Assembly: GCF_011074885.1 (NCBI RefSeq)
Contig: NC_054690.1
Location: 3,725,001 to 3,789,000, forward strand
Direction of reading: 5' to 3'
DNA from: Brettanomyces bruxellensis
Lineage: Eukaryota; Ascomycota; Pichiomycetes; Pichiales; Pichiaceae
DNA: 64,000 nucleotides
Position 1 is the stretch's first letter; every line of letters begins with the position of its first letter. Made by a program: the position numbers and the translations under genes. The notes below the pieces were generated by a model that was not told the DNA's origin, made no database searches, and saw only the letters and a program-made list of their open reading frames with translations. Of the stretch, positions 62,648 to 64,000 are shown piece after piece.

Positions 62648-64000
62648 AAAGCCCTACCTCCAGAATTATGGATCGAAATGAAATGAAATTTATATTTTAA
62701 TACGCTTCAATACAGGATATATGTTCTTGAATCAAGTAATAAAAAAGAGAATAAAAACCTTAAATTGAAATATAATTTTTATTTTGTATTCAAAAGAAAG
62801 GCGATCAACGATAAGCATGTGATAGGATCGTCAATTATATAAGCCCAAAATGCATATATATATTATTACCCCTTGCTGTTTGTCCGATTAAGCCTTAATT
62901 GATGCAATCAAGCCCTCTTTCTTTTTTCTACACTTTCTTTCAAAGTATTAGTGAGAAAACATATGAAAGAATTTAGGTCACATTTATAATAATTTAAAAA
63001 ATTCAAATTAGTATTATTACAGCACGCCTATTCATTTCTGTACTGTTCCAGGAGAATGGACTGTGGGATTTGTTCCGAACAAGTATTTAGATTCAATAAA
63101 AAAAAAACACGTAAAGAATATTGTATGTAATTCAGAATTTGATGTAGACCGAGATTTATTGAAAGCTATCTTTATATTCCAATTACGTAAATAAGCAGCT
63201 GGTATAATATCAGTGAGTTGACCCTTAATAAATTGTTTAATTTTGTTATTCCTCTTGACCGTTTACATCATGCATATTTCATCGGTGCAGAAGTGGCAAA
63301 GAAAGTCCTTAATTATAAATAAGAAACTTTTCAACTGATGGTTTCCCAAGCTCCTTAATTTTCATTGTTTGTTTACTTATTCATCATAAAATCAACCAAG
63401 ATACCTTTCTCTCAACCATCTTCAATCCTTATTAAAGACCAACACCATATAAATCAGCTTTAAATTCGTTCACCAAATTCGTATTCCAGGTTAAGTAACT
63501 CAACCAAATATTAACGCAACGCGCATGAACAACAGAATTAACACTGAGTATATCATTTACAGCACTTTTCGAAAAGATTAAATGGTCACACGCTCCTTCT
63601 TAATCATTTTTTCGGAATATATTGAGGATTCCGCTAAATATAAATTTTCTCTATGTATATGAAACCGCGGATGCTTCAGTGAATATTTATCTATCGAAAT
63701 AGTATTATCCATGCTTACCCTTTGATCTGGAATTATTATTAACTGAAACATCTACGCAAATCAAAAAATAGGGACTACGAATGCATTTGAATAATAAACT
63801 GAAGTATATTAAGTATAAAACTTGGCAGTCTGATAAACAGCTTGAAGAAGCGGTTTGTTGCATTGTGATCTGTTATGCTCTGGAGCAGTTGTAATTAGTA
63901 GGAACATATTGCCTCTACTTTATGGCTTTGCACTGATTTTGTTACGACCGTGATAAATCAAAATTTTCTAATTTGGTTTACAAAAAACGTTAAGGCCGGC
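62648..64000. other. Region right of NAG5
   Basis: 1.35 kb of AT-rich DNA to the window edge. I see no coding region, tRNA, telomeric repeat or transposon. A CCGCGG word is at 63665-63670. Confidence 0.5.

Noticed and set aside
62648..64000. Telomere or subtelomeric repeats at the right end
   Set aside because: No tandem G-rich or other telomere-like repeat is visible.

Overview
The window is yeast nuclear DNA of the Saccharomycotina. Genes are compact and mostly intronless, the few introns carry canonical GTAAGT and TACTAAC signals, and the proteins match budding-yeast families end to end. CTG codons fall at leucines that are conserved in ferrochelatase (the MLxDG and PWLGxQT motifs), so the organism is probably not in the CTG-Ser clade. 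A Pichiaceae-type yeast such as Brettanomyces or a relative fits, but that is inference from gene content only.

Positions 1-32.4 kb are an ordinary housekeeping block with relatively high GC in its genes. In order: the 3' part of PRP16, PAN6, MTD1, BNA1, a possible very small gene, GLK1, a J-protein (JID1-like), MDM12, HEM15, YCS4, YJU2, TAF4, RCL1, MVP1 (with an intron), MED4, ALE1 and COQ10. The four longest convergent spacers here hold degenerate AT-rich tandem repeats.

From 32.4 kb to the right end the DNA is visibly AT-richer and the content is accessory. The first part (32.4-46.9 kb) has a DHA1/QDR-like MFS transporter, three Zn2Cys6 transcription factors, an NCS1 (Fur-type) permease and a large hydantoinase/oxoprolinase-DUF917 fusion. 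This looks like a nitrogen-scavenging module for a hydantoin-, allantoin- or lactam-like compound. Three of these genes are interrupted by one-base indels: one in the second regulator, two in the hydantoinase and about six in the third regulator. Either the module is decaying or the assembly is poor there.

The second part (49.5-62.6 kb) is an intact N-acetylglucosamine (GlcNAc) island: RON1 (Ndt80-like regulator), DAC1/NAG2 (deacetylase), NGS1 (GH3-GNAT sensor/acetyltransferase), NAG1 (deaminase), NGT1 (transporter) and NAG5/HXK1 (GlcNAc kinase). Together they would import GlcNAc, phosphorylate it, deacetylate it, deaminate it to fructose-6-phosphate, and switch the pathway on. The NGS1 GH3 domain has lost the NagZ catalytic His and the nucleophilic Asp, which fits a sensor rather than an enzyme. 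The NAG1 start codon appears to be split by an intron, so it would exist only after splicing. The heptamer ATGTAAC recurs in the spacers of the island and is a candidate shared regulatory element.
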